From: a virus | Virus record (IMG/VR): IMGVR_UViG_3300005533_000002 | Span: 1-64,000 of that record | Reading direction: 5' to 3' (one strand) | Length of the DNA: 64,000 nt | Shown: piece after piece, positions 40,809-49,463 of the stretch | Position numbering within the stretch: position 1 is the first letter of the stretch | Layout of the letters: each line of letters opens with the position of its first letter | Notes under the pieces: generated by a model | What the model was told of the DNA's origin: nothing | The model's database searches: none | What the model saw: only the letters and a program-made list of their open reading frames with translations | Position numbers and translations under genes: made by a program

Positions 40809-41159
40809 TCACTCGAATTCGCCCTCTCGGAACGTCACGGTCAAGTGTTTGCAGGCCACACGACGCAGCGACCCCCAAGCCACCGCCGCATGACTCGTCG
40901 GATGCACCGAGACGCTTTGGTCTGAGTACACATTCAGCCACACATCGACCGTTCTTTCCGGTGCAGGCTTCGGGACCAGGTCGTAGGGGTGGTGTCCGTC
41001 ACCTCCTGAAAAGGCGCCGTCTTCGTTCCAATCCACATTAAACCAACCGCCGATGGGCGCTTCGGCTTCCCCGATAATCGGAAACACTCCCTTCGCTTTG
41101 GTCGTGTAGATCCTGAAATCGAAGCCCCCGCGCGTCTGGACTTTGTCCGGGTCGATCAT
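40809..41159 (-). CDS. Hypothetical protein with shared C-terminal module
   Basis: 116 residues. N-terminal half is beta-like (FDFRIYTTKAKGVFPIIGEA). The C-terminal half (VDVWLNVYSDQSVSVHPTSH, LRRVACKHLTVTF) resembles the C-terminal module of the protein at 30,794 (W-[IL]-NV then [KH]-[IL]-[KT]-[FV]-TV). Starts overlapping the previous stop (ATGA). Function unknown. Confidence 0.65.
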   Translation of the reverse strand: MIDPDKVQTRGGFDFRIYTTKAKGVFPIIGEAEAPIGGWFNVDWNEDGAFSGGDGHHPYDLVPKPAPERTVDVWLNVYSDQSVSVHPTSHAAVAWGSLRRVACKHLTVTFREGEFE

Positions 41160-41644
41160 CGGCCCTCCCCTTTTTCTTCCACGATGATACGCGGTGTGCC
41201 GCGCGGCTCCTGCTTGGCGCCGAGTAGTAGGGACCGGAACTCTTGAAAATCTTCGTCGCCACTCTCGTTGACGAGCTTCTTGGTTTCGATGGCACGTGTC
41301 CTGAGCCGGTCAATCGCGAGATATTGTGTGGCCAGATCGGGCCAAGTTGTCCAGATTTCCCTTAGCACCGATTGGTCCCAATGATAGTCTGGCCACTCAA
41401 CGCGGATGCGAACCCGATCACCCCGAAGCCTGGTGGTACGGCAACCGTCCTGCGTCATTGGCGCCCGCCTGGCGATGGCCGCAGCAAGCTGTATACGAGC
41501 ATTGTGGGCCGCGTCCTCGACGACCCTCTGCTCTTCGTACAGCTGCACCAACTCGTCAACTGGCATGCTGTCTATCCGGCTCATGTCGATCTGCATCTGC
41601 CTGACCACTTCGCCGGCGTCCGGGTCGATCAACTCGTTTCCCAT
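41156..41644 (-). CDS. Hypothetical replication-region protein
   Basis: 162 residues with GAGGA before the ATG. Acidic N-terminal helix (DMSRIDSMPVDELVQLYEEQ), a central RLRGDRVRIRVEWPDYHWDQ and a charged end. It follows a 24-bp palindrome by 16 bases. No family recognised; perhaps an anti-nuclease or accessory recombination factor, but that is only inference from position. Confidence 0.65.
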   Translation of the reverse strand: MGNELIDPDAGEVVRQMQIDMSRIDSMPVDELVQLYEEQRVVEDAAHNARIQLAAAIARRAPMTQDGCRTTRLRGDRVRIRVEWPDYHWDQSVLREIWTTWPDLATQYLAIDRLRTRAIETKKLVNESGDEDFQEFRSLLLGAKQEPRGTPRIIVEEKGEGR

Positions 41645-41847
41645 TGTTCTTCCTCTTCTAGTGGCTCAAAACTTTGAGTTACTGAGTACACTTCCGGAAC
41701 GGTTCCAAGAACCGCCTCGGCGCACATCTGGCACAGACGTAGGCCGTTTACTACGTGAGTGGCAGTCTTCGGGCATTGGCCCACCTTGCCGTGCTCGACG
41801 GACAGCATCCGGCATCTGGCGAATCCCTGCGGCGTGTCATTTACCAT
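41629..41847 (-). CDS. Small CxxC protein
   Basis: 72 residues. CRMLS, GQCPKTATHVVNG and LCQMCAEA could form a treble-clef-like zinc site. The C-terminal codons contain palindrome copy e. Overlaps both neighbours. Family unknown. Confidence 0.62.
   Translation of the reverse strand: MVNDTPQGFARCRMLSVEHGKVGQCPKTATHVVNGLRLCQMCAEAVLGTVPEVYSVTQSFEPLEEEEQWETS
41660..41683. promoter_or_regulatory. 24-bp palindrome, copy e
   Basis: AGTGGCTCAA-AACT-TTGAGTTACT read on the plus strand, 16 bases upstream of the ATG at 41644. Unusual in lying inside the end of a coding sequence. Confidence 0.72.
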
Positions 41848-42232
41848 GCCGCGCCCCCTTCCCTGAAGCCTGGTGCCGACGAATCTTTCGGAGCGTTGGC
41901 GTCGATGGCTGCCGCAGCGTTCGCAGGAACATGCGGGCCGCTATGGAACTCTGGAAGACGAGCCGCTGTATAACGCCAAGGTGATCGTCAATCAGCTCAA
42001 AGGGGCCGCCCTGTCGCAGCGCCCGAATCGATCCCTTGGGCAAATTCCGTTGATCAGGTGGAAGAAGATTCCCCTTGGCATCGCGCGGCGGCATGGCCAG
42101 CCGCATCAAGACTTCGATCTCCTCTTGCCGACAGCAGCCCTCAGACATGTCACGATGGTTGTGGCTGCGTTCGGTGGTGTATGTTTCGGCATAGAACCCT
42201 CTGCGGCGGTACTTGGTTGTGATTTCTTGCAT
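41837..42232 (-). CDS. Basic hypothetical protein
   Basis: 131 residues from ATG 42232 (GGAG 8 bases upstream). Rich in Arg and Lys (QEITTKYRRRGFYAETYTTE; LRKIRRHQASGKGARHGK at the end). It is the first gene after the structured intergenic region. Family not recognised. Confidence 0.62.
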   Translation of the reverse strand: MQEITTKYRRRGFYAETYTTERSHNHRDMSEGCCRQEEIEVLMRLAMPPRDAKGNLLPPDQRNLPKGSIRALRQGGPFELIDDHLGVIQRLVFQSSIAARMFLRTLRQPSTPTLRKIRRHQASGKGARHGK

Positions 42233-42254
42233 GGACGATTCTCCGATTAGTGAG

Positions 42255-42441
42255 AAAACCGGTGCGGCGTGCTGGCGAAGCTCCCGATTCTCCAGCACGC
42301 GCTTGCGCGACCCCTGACCACAAGTCAGCATCATCGGGACCGCACCGGATGAAAATTAAAAAGCTCGCCGCAGGCGCCCAGTTTGAATCTGCCTCTCGCA
42401 ACGAGCGAGTCCCCGGAACAGTAGCGGGGAACGGCGAGCCC
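42255..42441. ncRNA. Structured RNA candidate
   Basis: The gap holds nested complementary segments. Domain 1: 42259-42267 with 42340-42348 (9 bp), enclosing 42268-42275 with 42292-42299 (8 bp) and 42314-42318 with 42324-42328. Domain 2: 42363-42369 with 42433-42439 (7 bp), enclosing 42372-42375/42391-42394, 42395-42399/42405-42409 and 42410-42415/42425-42430, a cloverleaf-like multiloop. It fails tRNA rules (5-base loop, no TTC loop). Strand not determined; minus fits the operon. Confidence 0.6.
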
Positions 42442-42448
42442 GAAGAGG

Positions 42449-43354
42449 TTATTCATCAAGCCGCAGCACCCAAGCCAAGACTTCCATCTCTCGCTTGTCT
42501 GCGGCATCCGTCTTGCTTGTATTCTCAAACTCGCTGACAAGTTGGTCGTATCGCTGGCGAACATCCCTGTACTTGCGAACGCGCCTGCGCTCGACACCGG
42601 AGGCGGCGCCTTCCGTGGCGCCGGCGTTTCCTCCGGCTTCCCCATCACCCTCAACATCATCCCCACCTTTGCGAAGAAGCTCCAGAGCTTTGGACATGGT
42701 CAGATTGCCGGAAGCTACGGCTTTCTGCTGTTTCGCTGTCAACTCCAGGAGCCGAAGACGGTTCTTGATGGTCTGTTCCGAGCAACCTTCTCGTTCCGCG
42801 ATTTCTGCCGTGGTACTGCCGCCGTTGACGGCCAGCTGGATGGACCCGGCTCGTTCCATCAGGTTCGGCGCTTTGCGGCATGAGTTCTCCGAGATGCTGC
42901 GATAGAAGTTCTCGGAGTTGCAATCCTTGTTGACGCTGGCCTCGATGTATGGCCGACCGGCACCTTTCAGGAAGTTGAACCAGGTTGCCCAGAATCGGCG
43001 CTCGCCGGCCACGATACTGAACGTCTCGCCGCCACGGTTTTCGCGAAGGACAATCGGGTTGATTGGGCCATTGGCCAAAATCTGGTGCGCCAGTGTTCGG
43101 ATGCCATCCTCGCCTGACTCGTACTGCCCAATCAGCTCCAGGAAGAGAGCGTGGTCCGCCTCGTCTCCCGTAACCAACTCGTAAAGAGTCTTGGCGTCTG
43201 TGTCTGGATCGGCAATCCGGGTGGCGCGCCCGGCGGCCTGCATTTCAGCAGAAAGTGGGTTGCGGCTGTTGTCCGAGTGTGTGATGACTTCCAAGGGCAC
43301 CCGCCACAGTTTGCGCTGCGATTCGCTTCGGGAAGTCGATTGGGCCCTCGCCAT
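42449..43354 (-). CDS. ParB/Srx-family DNA-binding protein
   Basis: 301 residues from ATG 43354 (GGAG upstream; the frame goes to 43429). ParB box: FSIVAGERRFWATW. HTH: STTAEIAEREGCSEQTIKNR. The rest is helical with an acidic GGDDVEGDGEAGG stretch. It could partition a plasmid-like prophage or act as a regulator/nuclease; no ParA gene is visible nearby, so partition is doubtful. Confidence 0.82.
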   Translation of the reverse strand: MARAQSTSRSESQRKLWRVPLEVITHSDNSRNPLSAEMQAAGRATRIADPDTDAKTLYELVTGDEADHALFLELIGQYESGEDGIRTLAHQILANGPINPIVLRENRGGETFSIVAGERRFWATWFNFLKGAGRPYIEASVNKDCNSENFYRSISENSCRKAPNLMERAGSIQLAVNGGSTTAEIAEREGCSEQTIKNRLRLLELTAKQQKAVASGNLTMSKALELLRKGGDDVEGDGEAGGNAGATEGAASGVERRRVRKYRDVRQRYDQLVSEFENTSKTDAADKREMEVLAWVLRLDE

Positions 43355-43365
43355 TGGTGAATCTC

Positions 43366-43611
43366 CTATCTGGTGGCCACCATTTCCTTGCTGGCTCGGT
43401 GGTAGTTCACGTAGTTCACCAATACCCATTCAATGATTTCAGCCCGCTCCTCTCGGGTCATGGTCTGCATGGACAGCTCGTAGCGTTGCAGGTTGTAAAC
43501 CTGCACCTGGCAGCCGTAGATGCTGCGAATCGCCGCGATGACATTGTTGATTTGCCAACTATTCCCGAGCCGGCGAAGTGCCGCAACCACGGTGACGATG
43601 CGATGGCTCAT
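43366..43611 (-). CDS. Small hypothetical protein upstream of ParB
   Basis: 81 residues with AAGGAGAG before the ATG. Mostly helical (VVAALRRLGNSWQINNVIAA, IRSIYG), ending in MVATR. First gene after the regulated minus promoter. Family unknown. Confidence 0.65.
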   Translation of the reverse strand: MSHRIVTVVAALRRLGNSWQINNVIAAIRSIYGCQVQVYNLQRYELSMQTMTREERAEIIEWVLVNYVNYHRASKEMVATR

Positions 43612-43655
43612 GGCTTTCTCTCCTTGTTATGTTTGACTCGACTACCGACACTTTC

Positions 43656-43684
43656 ATACTAGGCTACCAGTAACAGGTAGTCAA
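43656..43684 (-). promoter_or_regulatory. Regulated minus promoter with GCTACYRGTA operators
   Basis: TTGACT (43684-43679), 17-base spacer, TAGTAT (43661-43656). GCTACCAGTA (43663-43672) is inside the spacer and GCTACTGGTA (43687-43696) just upstream of the -35. Same decamer as near the integrase and att site. Confidence 0.75.
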
Positions 43685-43710
43685 GAGCTACTGGTAGTGA
43701 ACATTTGATT

Positions 43711-43739
43711 TTGCTTCGTATACCAATCCGTGCTAGGAT
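43711..43739 (+). promoter_or_regulatory. Divergent plus promoter
   Basis: TTGCTT (43711-43716), 17-base spacer, TGC-TAGGAT (-10 at 43734-43739). Back to back with the minus promoter; both share the operators. Confidence 0.65.
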
Positions 43740-43781
43740 GAACGCATTGCTTCGTGTGTACAGAAAAGGGGAGAAACGCAG

Positions 43782-43970
43782 ATGAAGAAGCGTGACAACG
43801 AAGGCCAGAAGACCTCGACTGTGCGCGTCCGACTCGACATTCTCAATAAGGCGCGCACGGTAGCCATCTGGCGCGGCATGGAAATTTCGGAGTATGTGGA
43901 CTGCATCTTGCGCCCCGTGGTCGAAAAGGAATTTGGCGAGTGGGTACACGCCGCCGCCAAGAAGTCATGA
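43782..43970 (+). CDS. Small ribbon-helix-helix-like regulator
   Basis: 62 residues. STVRVRLDILNKARTVAIWR then GMEISEYVDCILRPVV fits beta-helix-helix of Arc/CopG proteins. GGGGAG precedes the ATG. Its divergent promoter region carries paired operators, which is typical of an autoregulated phage switch protein. Ends by overlapping the opposing gene by 6 bases. Confidence 0.72.
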   Translation: MKKRDNEGQKTSTVRVRLDILNKARTVAIWRGMEISEYVDCILRPVVEKEFGEWVHAAAKKS

Positions 43971-44156
43971 ATCCAGGAAGAAGACCGCGTGTTCGGTAAC
44001 GAATGCTTCGCCGGCCTCAAGGTCTGCGATGATATTCTCTTCGTTTTCGTCGCAACCATTGGCCCGGAGATTGGCTACAGCGGCTTCCATGTCCATATAG
44101 TTCTTCGTACCGTCGCGTTTCCACTGCCTGGTAATTTTGATCTTGGCCAGTCCCAT
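43965..44156 (-). CDS. Small hypothetical protein
   Basis: 63 residues from ATG 44156, preceded by GGAGAG and just after the TAG of the HTH gene. KIKITRQWKRDGTKNYMDME then an acidic helix (NEENIIADLEAGEAF). No family recognised. Confidence 0.6.
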   Translation of the reverse strand: MGLAKIKITRQWKRDGTKNYMDMEAAVANLRANGCDENEENIIADLEAGEAFVTEHAVFFLDS

Positions 44157-44157
44157 G

Positions 44158-44379
44158 CTACGCACTCTCCACCAAACAGCCCGTGAGCCGCTCGGCGATA
44201 TGGCTTGTTCCCAAAAATGCCTGAACGTCGTCCAGGCGATACCATTCCTTGTTCGCATAGGGTCGGTAGGCCGGAATAAAGCCACGGCTGGACCAGATAT
44301 CAACCTGCTGGACGGCGGTTCCGGCGGCTCGGGCAAACTCAAACCTGTCGATATGCACTACGCCCGCGATCCTCTTCAT
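44158..44379 (-). CDS. MerR/excisionase-like HTH protein
   Basis: 73 residues. FARAAGTAVQQVDIWSSRGF followed by IPAYRPYANKEWYRLDDVQA matches a winged HTH of the excisionase/MerR type with the wing around RPYANKEW. Lies in the regulator cluster upstream of attP; candidate recombination directionality factor or regulator. Ends with TAG. Confidence 0.72.
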   Translation of the reverse strand: MKRIAGVVHIDRFEFARAAGTAVQQVDIWSSRGFIPAYRPYANKEWYRLDDVQAFLGTSHIAERLTGCLVESA

Positions 44380-44428
44380 CTCTTCCGCTCCCTTGGGGAG
44401 TTGACTAAGAGAATCCTACGGTGCGTAG

Positions 44429-44466
44429 ACTAGTAGCATCAATGCGAAGTTGCAAAGCTACTAGTA
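44429..44466. repeat. Inverted pair of GCTACTAGT sites
   Basis: GCTACTAGT on the minus strand (44437-44429) and GCTACTAGTA on the plus strand (44457-44466). Overlaps the 3' end of the winged-helix gene, upstream of the HTH gene, so it is a likely operator pair. Confidence 0.6.
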
Positions 44467-44882
44467 TCACTGCCATTCCATTGGACCAAACCGTAGCCGC
44501 GCGGTTCCACGTCCTGGCGATTGTCGATGATTCCCAGCGCGATGAGATGCTTCAGGTATCTCTTGATGGTCTGCGGGTGTGGCCGGCGGCCGCGTTCTGA
44601 TAGAGCCAGCACAAGCGGCTTGAACGTGACACGATGGTTGATTTCCTGAAGGGTTTCGACGATGGCCCGATCGTAGACAGAAGTGGCTGTCGAGCCATTC
44701 GCCGAATTGGGTTGTTGGCGGATCTGCTTGCCGATGGCGAAGTGCTGGCTCATTTCGGAGATGCTGCGCTTCATGCGTTTCAGTTCAGAAATGCTCTCTA
44801 GTAGAGCATTTTCGAGCCGTTCAATCGTGCGAACGATGTCCACTTCCGGCGAAGTGGCAGTGGTAGCGATACTGGGCTGCAT
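44439..44882 (-). CDS. Winged-helix DNA-binding protein
   Basis: 147 residues. N-terminal coiled coil (ERLENALLESISELKRMKRS) then a winged HTH (VTFKPLVLALSERGRRPHPQ, TIKRYLKHLIALGIIDNRQ). Own promoter just upstream. Likely a dimeric repressor or activator in the lysogeny region, an inference from position and fold. Confidence 0.72.
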   Translation of the reverse strand: MQPSIATTATSPEVDIVRTIERLENALLESISELKRMKRSISEMSQHFAIGKQIRQQPNSANGSTATSVYDRAIVETLQEINHRVTFKPLVLALSERGRRPHPQTIKRYLKHLIALGIIDNRQDVEPRGYGLVQWNGSDTSSFATSH

Positions 44883-44940
44883 TCTCTGCTCCTGGTGGAA
44901 ACCGCATTGTTGTGGGGAGCTTCTCTGATGATGTATCCGA

Positions 44941-44969
44941 ATTCTATCTCGTTTTGGTCATATCGACAA
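44941..44969 (-). promoter_or_regulatory. Promoter of winged-helix gene
   Basis: On the minus strand TTGTCG (44969-44964), 17-base spacer, TAGAAT (44946-44941), 59 bases before the ATG. Confidence 0.6.
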
Positions 44970-44980
44970 GGAGAAGTACG

Positions 44981-45187
44981 CTACTGGTTTGCATCTTTTG
45001 CGCCCGGTGGCTGAACGCCCCGAGCCCGGCGGGCGCGCTCTTCGATGGCGGGAAGAAATTCAACAATCAGTAGCCGCAGCAACGTAGATACATCCACGGT
45101 GAGCATGTTTGCGCAATCTTCGAGCCGATCGGCCAAGTCAAGTGGAATCCGAAAACCCATTTGCCGGTTGCCGCTTTTCTTCTTCAT
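44981..45187 (-). CDS. Small RHH-like DNA-binding protein
   Basis: 68 residues from ATG 45187. MGFRIPLDLADRLEDCANML then TVDVSTLLRLLIVEFLPAIE resembles a CopG/Arc-like fold. Basic N-terminus (KKKSGNR). Among the regulators; target unknown. Confidence 0.65.
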   Translation of the reverse strand: MKKKSGNRQMGFRIPLDLADRLEDCANMLTVDVSTLLRLLIVEFLPAIEERARRARGVQPPGAKDANQ

Positions 45188-45447
45188 GCGGCACACCGTA
45201 ACGTCACGGAGGGAACCCGTCCAGGGCTTCTGGCGGGCCGTCAAACAGCACCAAGCTGCATGACGACAAAAGGATAGCTTATGTTTTGCACCGCAAACCA
45301 AGTGTCCAACATTGTTCCGAACACCAGCACATCAATATATGTCAGCTGAACAGAATAATTTGCAAAAAGTAAGTATCACGGGCTGGTGCGCACATCAAAA
45401 AAAGGATAATGAAGGTGGCACAAAAAACTCGGCACAGAGGAATGAAC

Positions 45448-45750
45448 ATGTCTGAAGTTGTTTATAGGTGGTGGTATCTGGTGGCCACAGAGTTGGGGAT
45501 TGAAGTGCTGCCCGACTACGAGGAGGGGGCTTTCCGTGGGGGTCTCGTTTTTGATCCCGGCATCGATGCCGACGACGCAAAACTACCGCTGTACATTCGC
45601 GTCGGCCTCAAGGGACGCAGAGTATTCTCCATCCAGGAAATGAAGGCTTGGGGCGCGAGGGTCTACGTCCCCGGATCAGAGTTACCGGAATGGCTCGTTT
45701 TTGCAACGCAAGAAGAAGCCATCGGTTATATCAGAAAGCATCCTGCCTAA
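45448..45750 (+). CDS. Hypothetical protein
   Basis: 100 residues from ATG 45448 with AGAGG 7 bases upstream. Aromatic N-terminus (SEVVYRWWYLVATELGIEVL), then beta-rich, ending EEAIGYIRKHPA. The 260-base gap before it shows only weak promoter-like sequences. Meets the opposing gene with a 4-base overlap. Confidence 0.68.
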   Translation: MSEVVYRWWYLVATELGIEVLPDYEEGAFRGGLVFDPGIDADDAKLPLYIRVGLKGRRVFSIQEMKAWGARVYVPGSELPEWLVFATQEEAIGYIRKHPA

Positions 45751-47147
45751 GCTTCCAACTCTTTGGGCTGTTTTGCTGCACGCACAGACGCCAGTCGGTC
45801 GATGGCCAGTTGGGCGAGACGTGGGGATTGTTCGATGCCAAGGTAGCGGCGCCCGCCCAGCTCCAGGCAGACAACGCCAGCGGTTGCGGCCCCGGCGAAA
45901 AGCTCCACAACCATATCGCCTGGCTCCGAGTGCGCTTCGACGATGGGACGCGCCAGGGCGAGGGGCATTTGTTGCGGAAAATCAAGGATGCGTTCGGCCG
46001 AGTTGTCCGCCAGTAGGCGGATTTCCTGGTCGATACCCCAAACGTCGTTCCAGATTTTTCCGGTTTCCAGGGTGAATGGCGCCGGGTTGAACACGAAGCG
46101 CTTGTTATTCACGCGACAGCGCAGCACCGCCAAGTAGCTGTCGCTGAAGTCGCCACCGCGCGGCTTGCCGTAGGTGTAGTACCACGGGAAGAGTCGCGTT
46201 GTCATGCCGATGCGGTCTGCGATGGTACGGAAACGATGCTCGATAGCCGGATCACACACAATCCACATGGACCCGTCTGGCGTCAAACAGCGGAATGATT
46301 CCCCCATCCACTGTTCGGCCCATTGCCAGCGGCCGGGATCTTTTGGCGGACTGCCGTATTGTGTGAATGGCGGTTCGGTGATGACAAGACGAACCGTAGC
46401 CTTCTCAAGGCTATTGAGGGCCTGAATTACGTCCGAAACTTCGATCTTGTAGGATGGTTTGCCCTTGGTCCGCACCACTTCCTTGGCAGCCTTTCGGAGC
46501 TGGGCTTTCTTCTGTTTGCGCCTCATGAGTTTTTTGGCGTCGGTGATCGCCATTTCGCCGTCAAGCACAGACTGGAACAGCCGCTCACTGTACTGCTTGA
46601 TTCGCTTCACATCGTGGACGTACTGGCGATTAGTGCCGGCGATGCGTGCCGCCTGCTCGGCTGCCGCCCCAGCGGCCTTGGCTTCTTTTCCTTCCACCAA
46701 AACCGGTTCTTCTGACTCGGCGCCCTGTTGACCATCCGGCGCTTCCACTCGTGCCTTCGGCTTGGGCTGGCCACGAAGCTTCAAATTCGCCCTACCAGCA
46801 GCTTCTTGACGCGCCTTGGCCTCTTTGGCCAACTCGGGCTCGATAAGCAGGGCGAGAGCGGCCTTCTGGGCACTGCTAAGATGCCGGCGCGGCAGGTTCC
46901 ATGAGACGACGGCCCCTACGACGGACTGCGCCGGTTCTGGCCGCCATTCCTCTACGATCGGCTCTCGGCCCAGTTCCTCGCAGACCCGATAGCGCGTCCA
47001 GCCGTCGATTACTTTTCCCTCGTACAGTCTGATCGGCTCAAGCTGCCCCTTGGCAGAAATGTCCGCCTTGAGAGACTCGTAATCCTGCTCGTTGGCCGGT
47101 GGGATAAATTTGGCAACGGGGTGCTGCTGGTATTTTGGAGACGCCAT
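45747..47147 (-). CDS. ParB-like domain fused to DNA methyltransferase
   Basis: 466 residues from ATG 47147 (AAGG upstream). Residues 1-90 form a ParB/Srx-type domain (VIDGWTRYRVCEELGREPIV). A basic, Ala-rich linker with a second helical part follows. Residues about 235-455 form a methyltransferase with catalytic-like TEPPFTQYG and SAM-like VVELFAGAATAGVVCLELGG. The EPPF and FAGAATAG versions deviate from DPPY and FxGxG, so activity is uncertain. Such fusions occur in phages as modification enzymes. Confidence 0.8.
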   Translation of the reverse strand: MASPKYQQHPVAKFIPPANEQDYESLKADISAKGQLEPIRLYEGKVIDGWTRYRVCEELGREPIVEEWRPEPAQSVVGAVVSWNLPRRHLSSAQKAALALLIEPELAKEAKARQEAAGRANLKLRGQPKPKARVEAPDGQQGAESEEPVLVEGKEAKAAGAAAEQAARIAGTNRQYVHDVKRIKQYSERLFQSVLDGEMAITDAKKLMRRKQKKAQLRKAAKEVVRTKGKPSYKIEVSDVIQALNSLEKATVRLVITEPPFTQYGSPPKDPGRWQWAEQWMGESFRCLTPDGSMWIVCDPAIEHRFRTIADRIGMTTRLFPWYYTYGKPRGGDFSDSYLAVLRCRVNNKRFVFNPAPFTLETGKIWNDVWGIDQEIRLLADNSAERILDFPQQMPLALARPIVEAHSEPGDMVVELFAGAATAGVVCLELGGRRYLGIEQSPRLAQLAIDRLASVRAAKQPKELEA

Positions 47148-47165
47148 CAAACCTTACCTCTGTCT

Positions 47166-47226
47166 TTGGACTCAAGGGCGCTGGTACGGTAAACTATAGA
47201 GGTTGCTACCGGTTTATGCTACTGGT
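47166..47226 (+). promoter_or_regulatory. Integrase promoter with GCTACYGGT operators
   Basis: TTGGAC (47166-47171), 18-base spacer, TAAACT (47190-47195). GCTACCGGT (47205-47213) and GCTACTGGT (47218-47226) lie just downstream, 13 bp apart, and could block or regulate integrase expression. Confidence 0.65.
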
Positions 47227-48299
47227 TCTTGTGGGGTATTTGCAGCGATGGCCAGCATCTGGCGTCCCATCTACACCGCTTCTGACGGCACAAGGCGACG
47301 TAGCCCAGTGTGGCGTATCGCGTATTTCGACGAGAACGGCGAACGGCACCAGATAGCAGGATTCCGGTCGAAGTCAGAAACTCTTGAACTGGCGAACAAA
47401 ATCGAGCAAGATATTAAGCGGGCCAAGCATGGCCTGCCGGCGGCAGCCAACGCCAACCTGCTCAAAACGGTGGATGAGGCCATCGAAGAGTATCTCGGCG
47501 AGCTGAAGCGTCTGGGACGGTCTAAATCACACTTAGCCAACGAACGCGGCTTTCTCGCCCGGCTGGCTTTCGCCTGCAACTGGAACGTACTGGGAAACCT
47601 ACGTGAGAGCCATTTGCTGGCGTACCTGGCGAAGCTGCACGATGAGGGCAAATCCCCCCGGACCCAGAATGCCTACCGGGACGCTGCATCGGCATTCGCG
47701 GGGTTCCTTGTGCGCAGGAAATGGCTGCCAGAGAATATGTTTCGTGCTGTGCCGAAGGCGAAACTAGCCGGGCGTAGACCCCGGCAGCGACGTGCCTTCA
47801 CGCAGGAAGAGTTCAGTAAACTAGCCGCTGTGCATCCGCAACGCGGCCCGGTGTACCAGGTTGCTGGATTGTCCGGGCTGCGGCGTGAAGAGCTAACGCT
47901 GCTGGAGTGCCAGGATTTTGTTCTCGGCGACTCGCCGCAGTGGCGCGTCCGTGGGGAAATCACGAAGGGGAAGCGTTATGAGATAGTGCCGATGCTGCCC
48001 GAGTGCGCAGAGATACTGGCGCGAATCTGCGCCGGCAAGGCCGCGACGGATCGGGTTTTCGCCAGCGTACCCATCCCGCGAACCTTTAACCTGGATTTGA
48101 CTCGGGCCGGCATCAAGAAGAGAGACGAACGCGGACGGCAGGCCGATTTCCACGGGCTGCGGTACTTCTTCTGCACGTTGGCGGGGCGAAAGCTGGCGAT
48201 TCAAGTTGTGCGGGCTCTGATGCGCCATCGTGATATCCGCACTACCTGCAATCTCTACATGGACCTTGGAATTGAAGACGTGGCACAGGCAGCTTGGAA

Positions 48300-48590
<291 letters not shown>

Positions 48591-48648
48591 GGGCGGTAGC
48601 TGCGCCTGGTAGCGAAAGATCGATTTGTAATTCTAGATGTAACTCGTA

Positions 48649-48677
48649 TTGACTTACAAGTGGCGGTAGTCTAGGAT
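48649..48677 (+). promoter_or_regulatory. Promoter of plus-strand accessory genes
   Basis: TTGACT (48649-48654), 17-base spacer, TAGGAT (48672-48677), about 50 bases before the first ATG. Confidence 0.7.
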
Positions 48678-48726
48678 AGAGTGTGTGTGGAAGAGGAGTC
48701 AAAAGTAACACAACGGAGACTCAAAA

Positions 48727-48930
48727 ATGGAATCAGAAATCAAACTTGTTACGATTCTCGATACAGAAGAGACGGCAGAGCCTTTTGCCGAGGTCCACCT
48801 GATTGGCAAGGAACACGAGATTTACTGCGGCCCAGTGCATAGATGGGCTGGCAGATTGTGGATTAGTTACAAAAACGAGCCCCTGGAAGTGGCTTGGCTT
48901 CATGGGAACCAATACGAGGAACGTAATTAA
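48727..48930 (+). CDS. Small hypothetical protein
   Basis: 67 residues with CGGAG before the ATG. Beta-rich (KLVTILDTEETAEPFAEVHL, GPVHRWAGRLWISYKNE). First gene of the plus-strand early-type cluster. No family recognised. Confidence 0.68.
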   Translation: MESEIKLVTILDTEETAEPFAEVHLIGKEHEIYCGPVHRWAGRLWISYKNEPLEVAWLHGNQYEERN

Positions 48931-48960
48931 CCGATCTGATAGAAATTTTGAGGATCACAA

Positions 48961-49146
48961 ATGCCTACCAAGTCAAACGCGCCGCGAACCCCCGAAAACC
49001 TGTCTCGGGACAAACAGTATGCAGCGATGGACTTTCGCCTGTTCTGTGCATCTCGGCTCGCACGTCGGCCCCGCCGTGAGTGCGGTTACGACCGGAAGCG
49101 AGTCGGAACTTCCCACTGCCCGTATTGCGGCAAGGACCCAAGGTGA
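48961..49146 (+). CDS. Small CxxC zinc protein
   Basis: 61 residues, GAGG before the ATG. LFCASRLARRPRRECGYDRK and HCPYCGKDPR give a C-terminal zinc-knuckle-like motif. Basic overall, so may bind nucleic acid. Family unknown. Confidence 0.65.
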   Translation: MPTKSNAPRTPENLSRDKQYAAMDFRLFCASRLARRPRRECGYDRKRVGTSHCPYCGKDPR

Positions 49147-49172
49147 AACCTGTGATTGAAAGGAAAAGAGCG

Positions 49173-49463
49173 ATGGCAGCACGCAAGAAGAAAGTCGAAA
49201 AGGCAATGAGATTGCCGTCTGAGGAGCTGAGGGAACTAGTTGAGCTAGCTAAGACTCTCAACGTATCAGAGGATACGTTCGAGGGCGAGATTGAGGATTG
49301 TGCCAATGATGACGCGAAAATGATGGCCGAAGAAATCAACGGCGGCACTTGGTACACGAAGCTTGAGTTCCTCTTTTCTCACGGCTTCCGTATGGAAAGA
49401 CTGCGGGGGCTTTTGCAAGAGAACGCCCCGAAGCAGGGCGGGCAAGGAGAAGAGAAGCAATGA
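49173..49463 (+). CDS. Charged helical protein
   Basis: 96 residues from ATG 49173 (AAAGGA upstream). Basic start (ARKKKVEKAMRLP), acidic centre (EDTFEGEIEDCANDDAK) and a helical end. Overlaps the next gene by 4 bases, so coupled to the MutS-like protein. Family unknown. Confidence 0.65.
   Translation: MAARKKKVEKAMRLPSEELRELVELAKTLNVSEDTFEGEIEDCANDDAKMMAEEINGGTWYTKLEFLFSHGFRMERLRGLLQENAPKQGGQGEEKQ

Noticed and set aside
40676-41041. Plus-strand gene over the tandem repeats
   Set aside because: Composition comes from the 10-bp repeats and from the antisense of the 116-residue gene; no start signal.
42363-42439. tRNA in the structured region
   Set aside because: Cloverleaf shape on both strands but the anticodon loop has 5 bases and no TTC-type T-loop fits.
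42449-43354. ParAB partition system
   Set aside because: Only ParB-like proteins are present; no ParA ATPase or centromere array was found.
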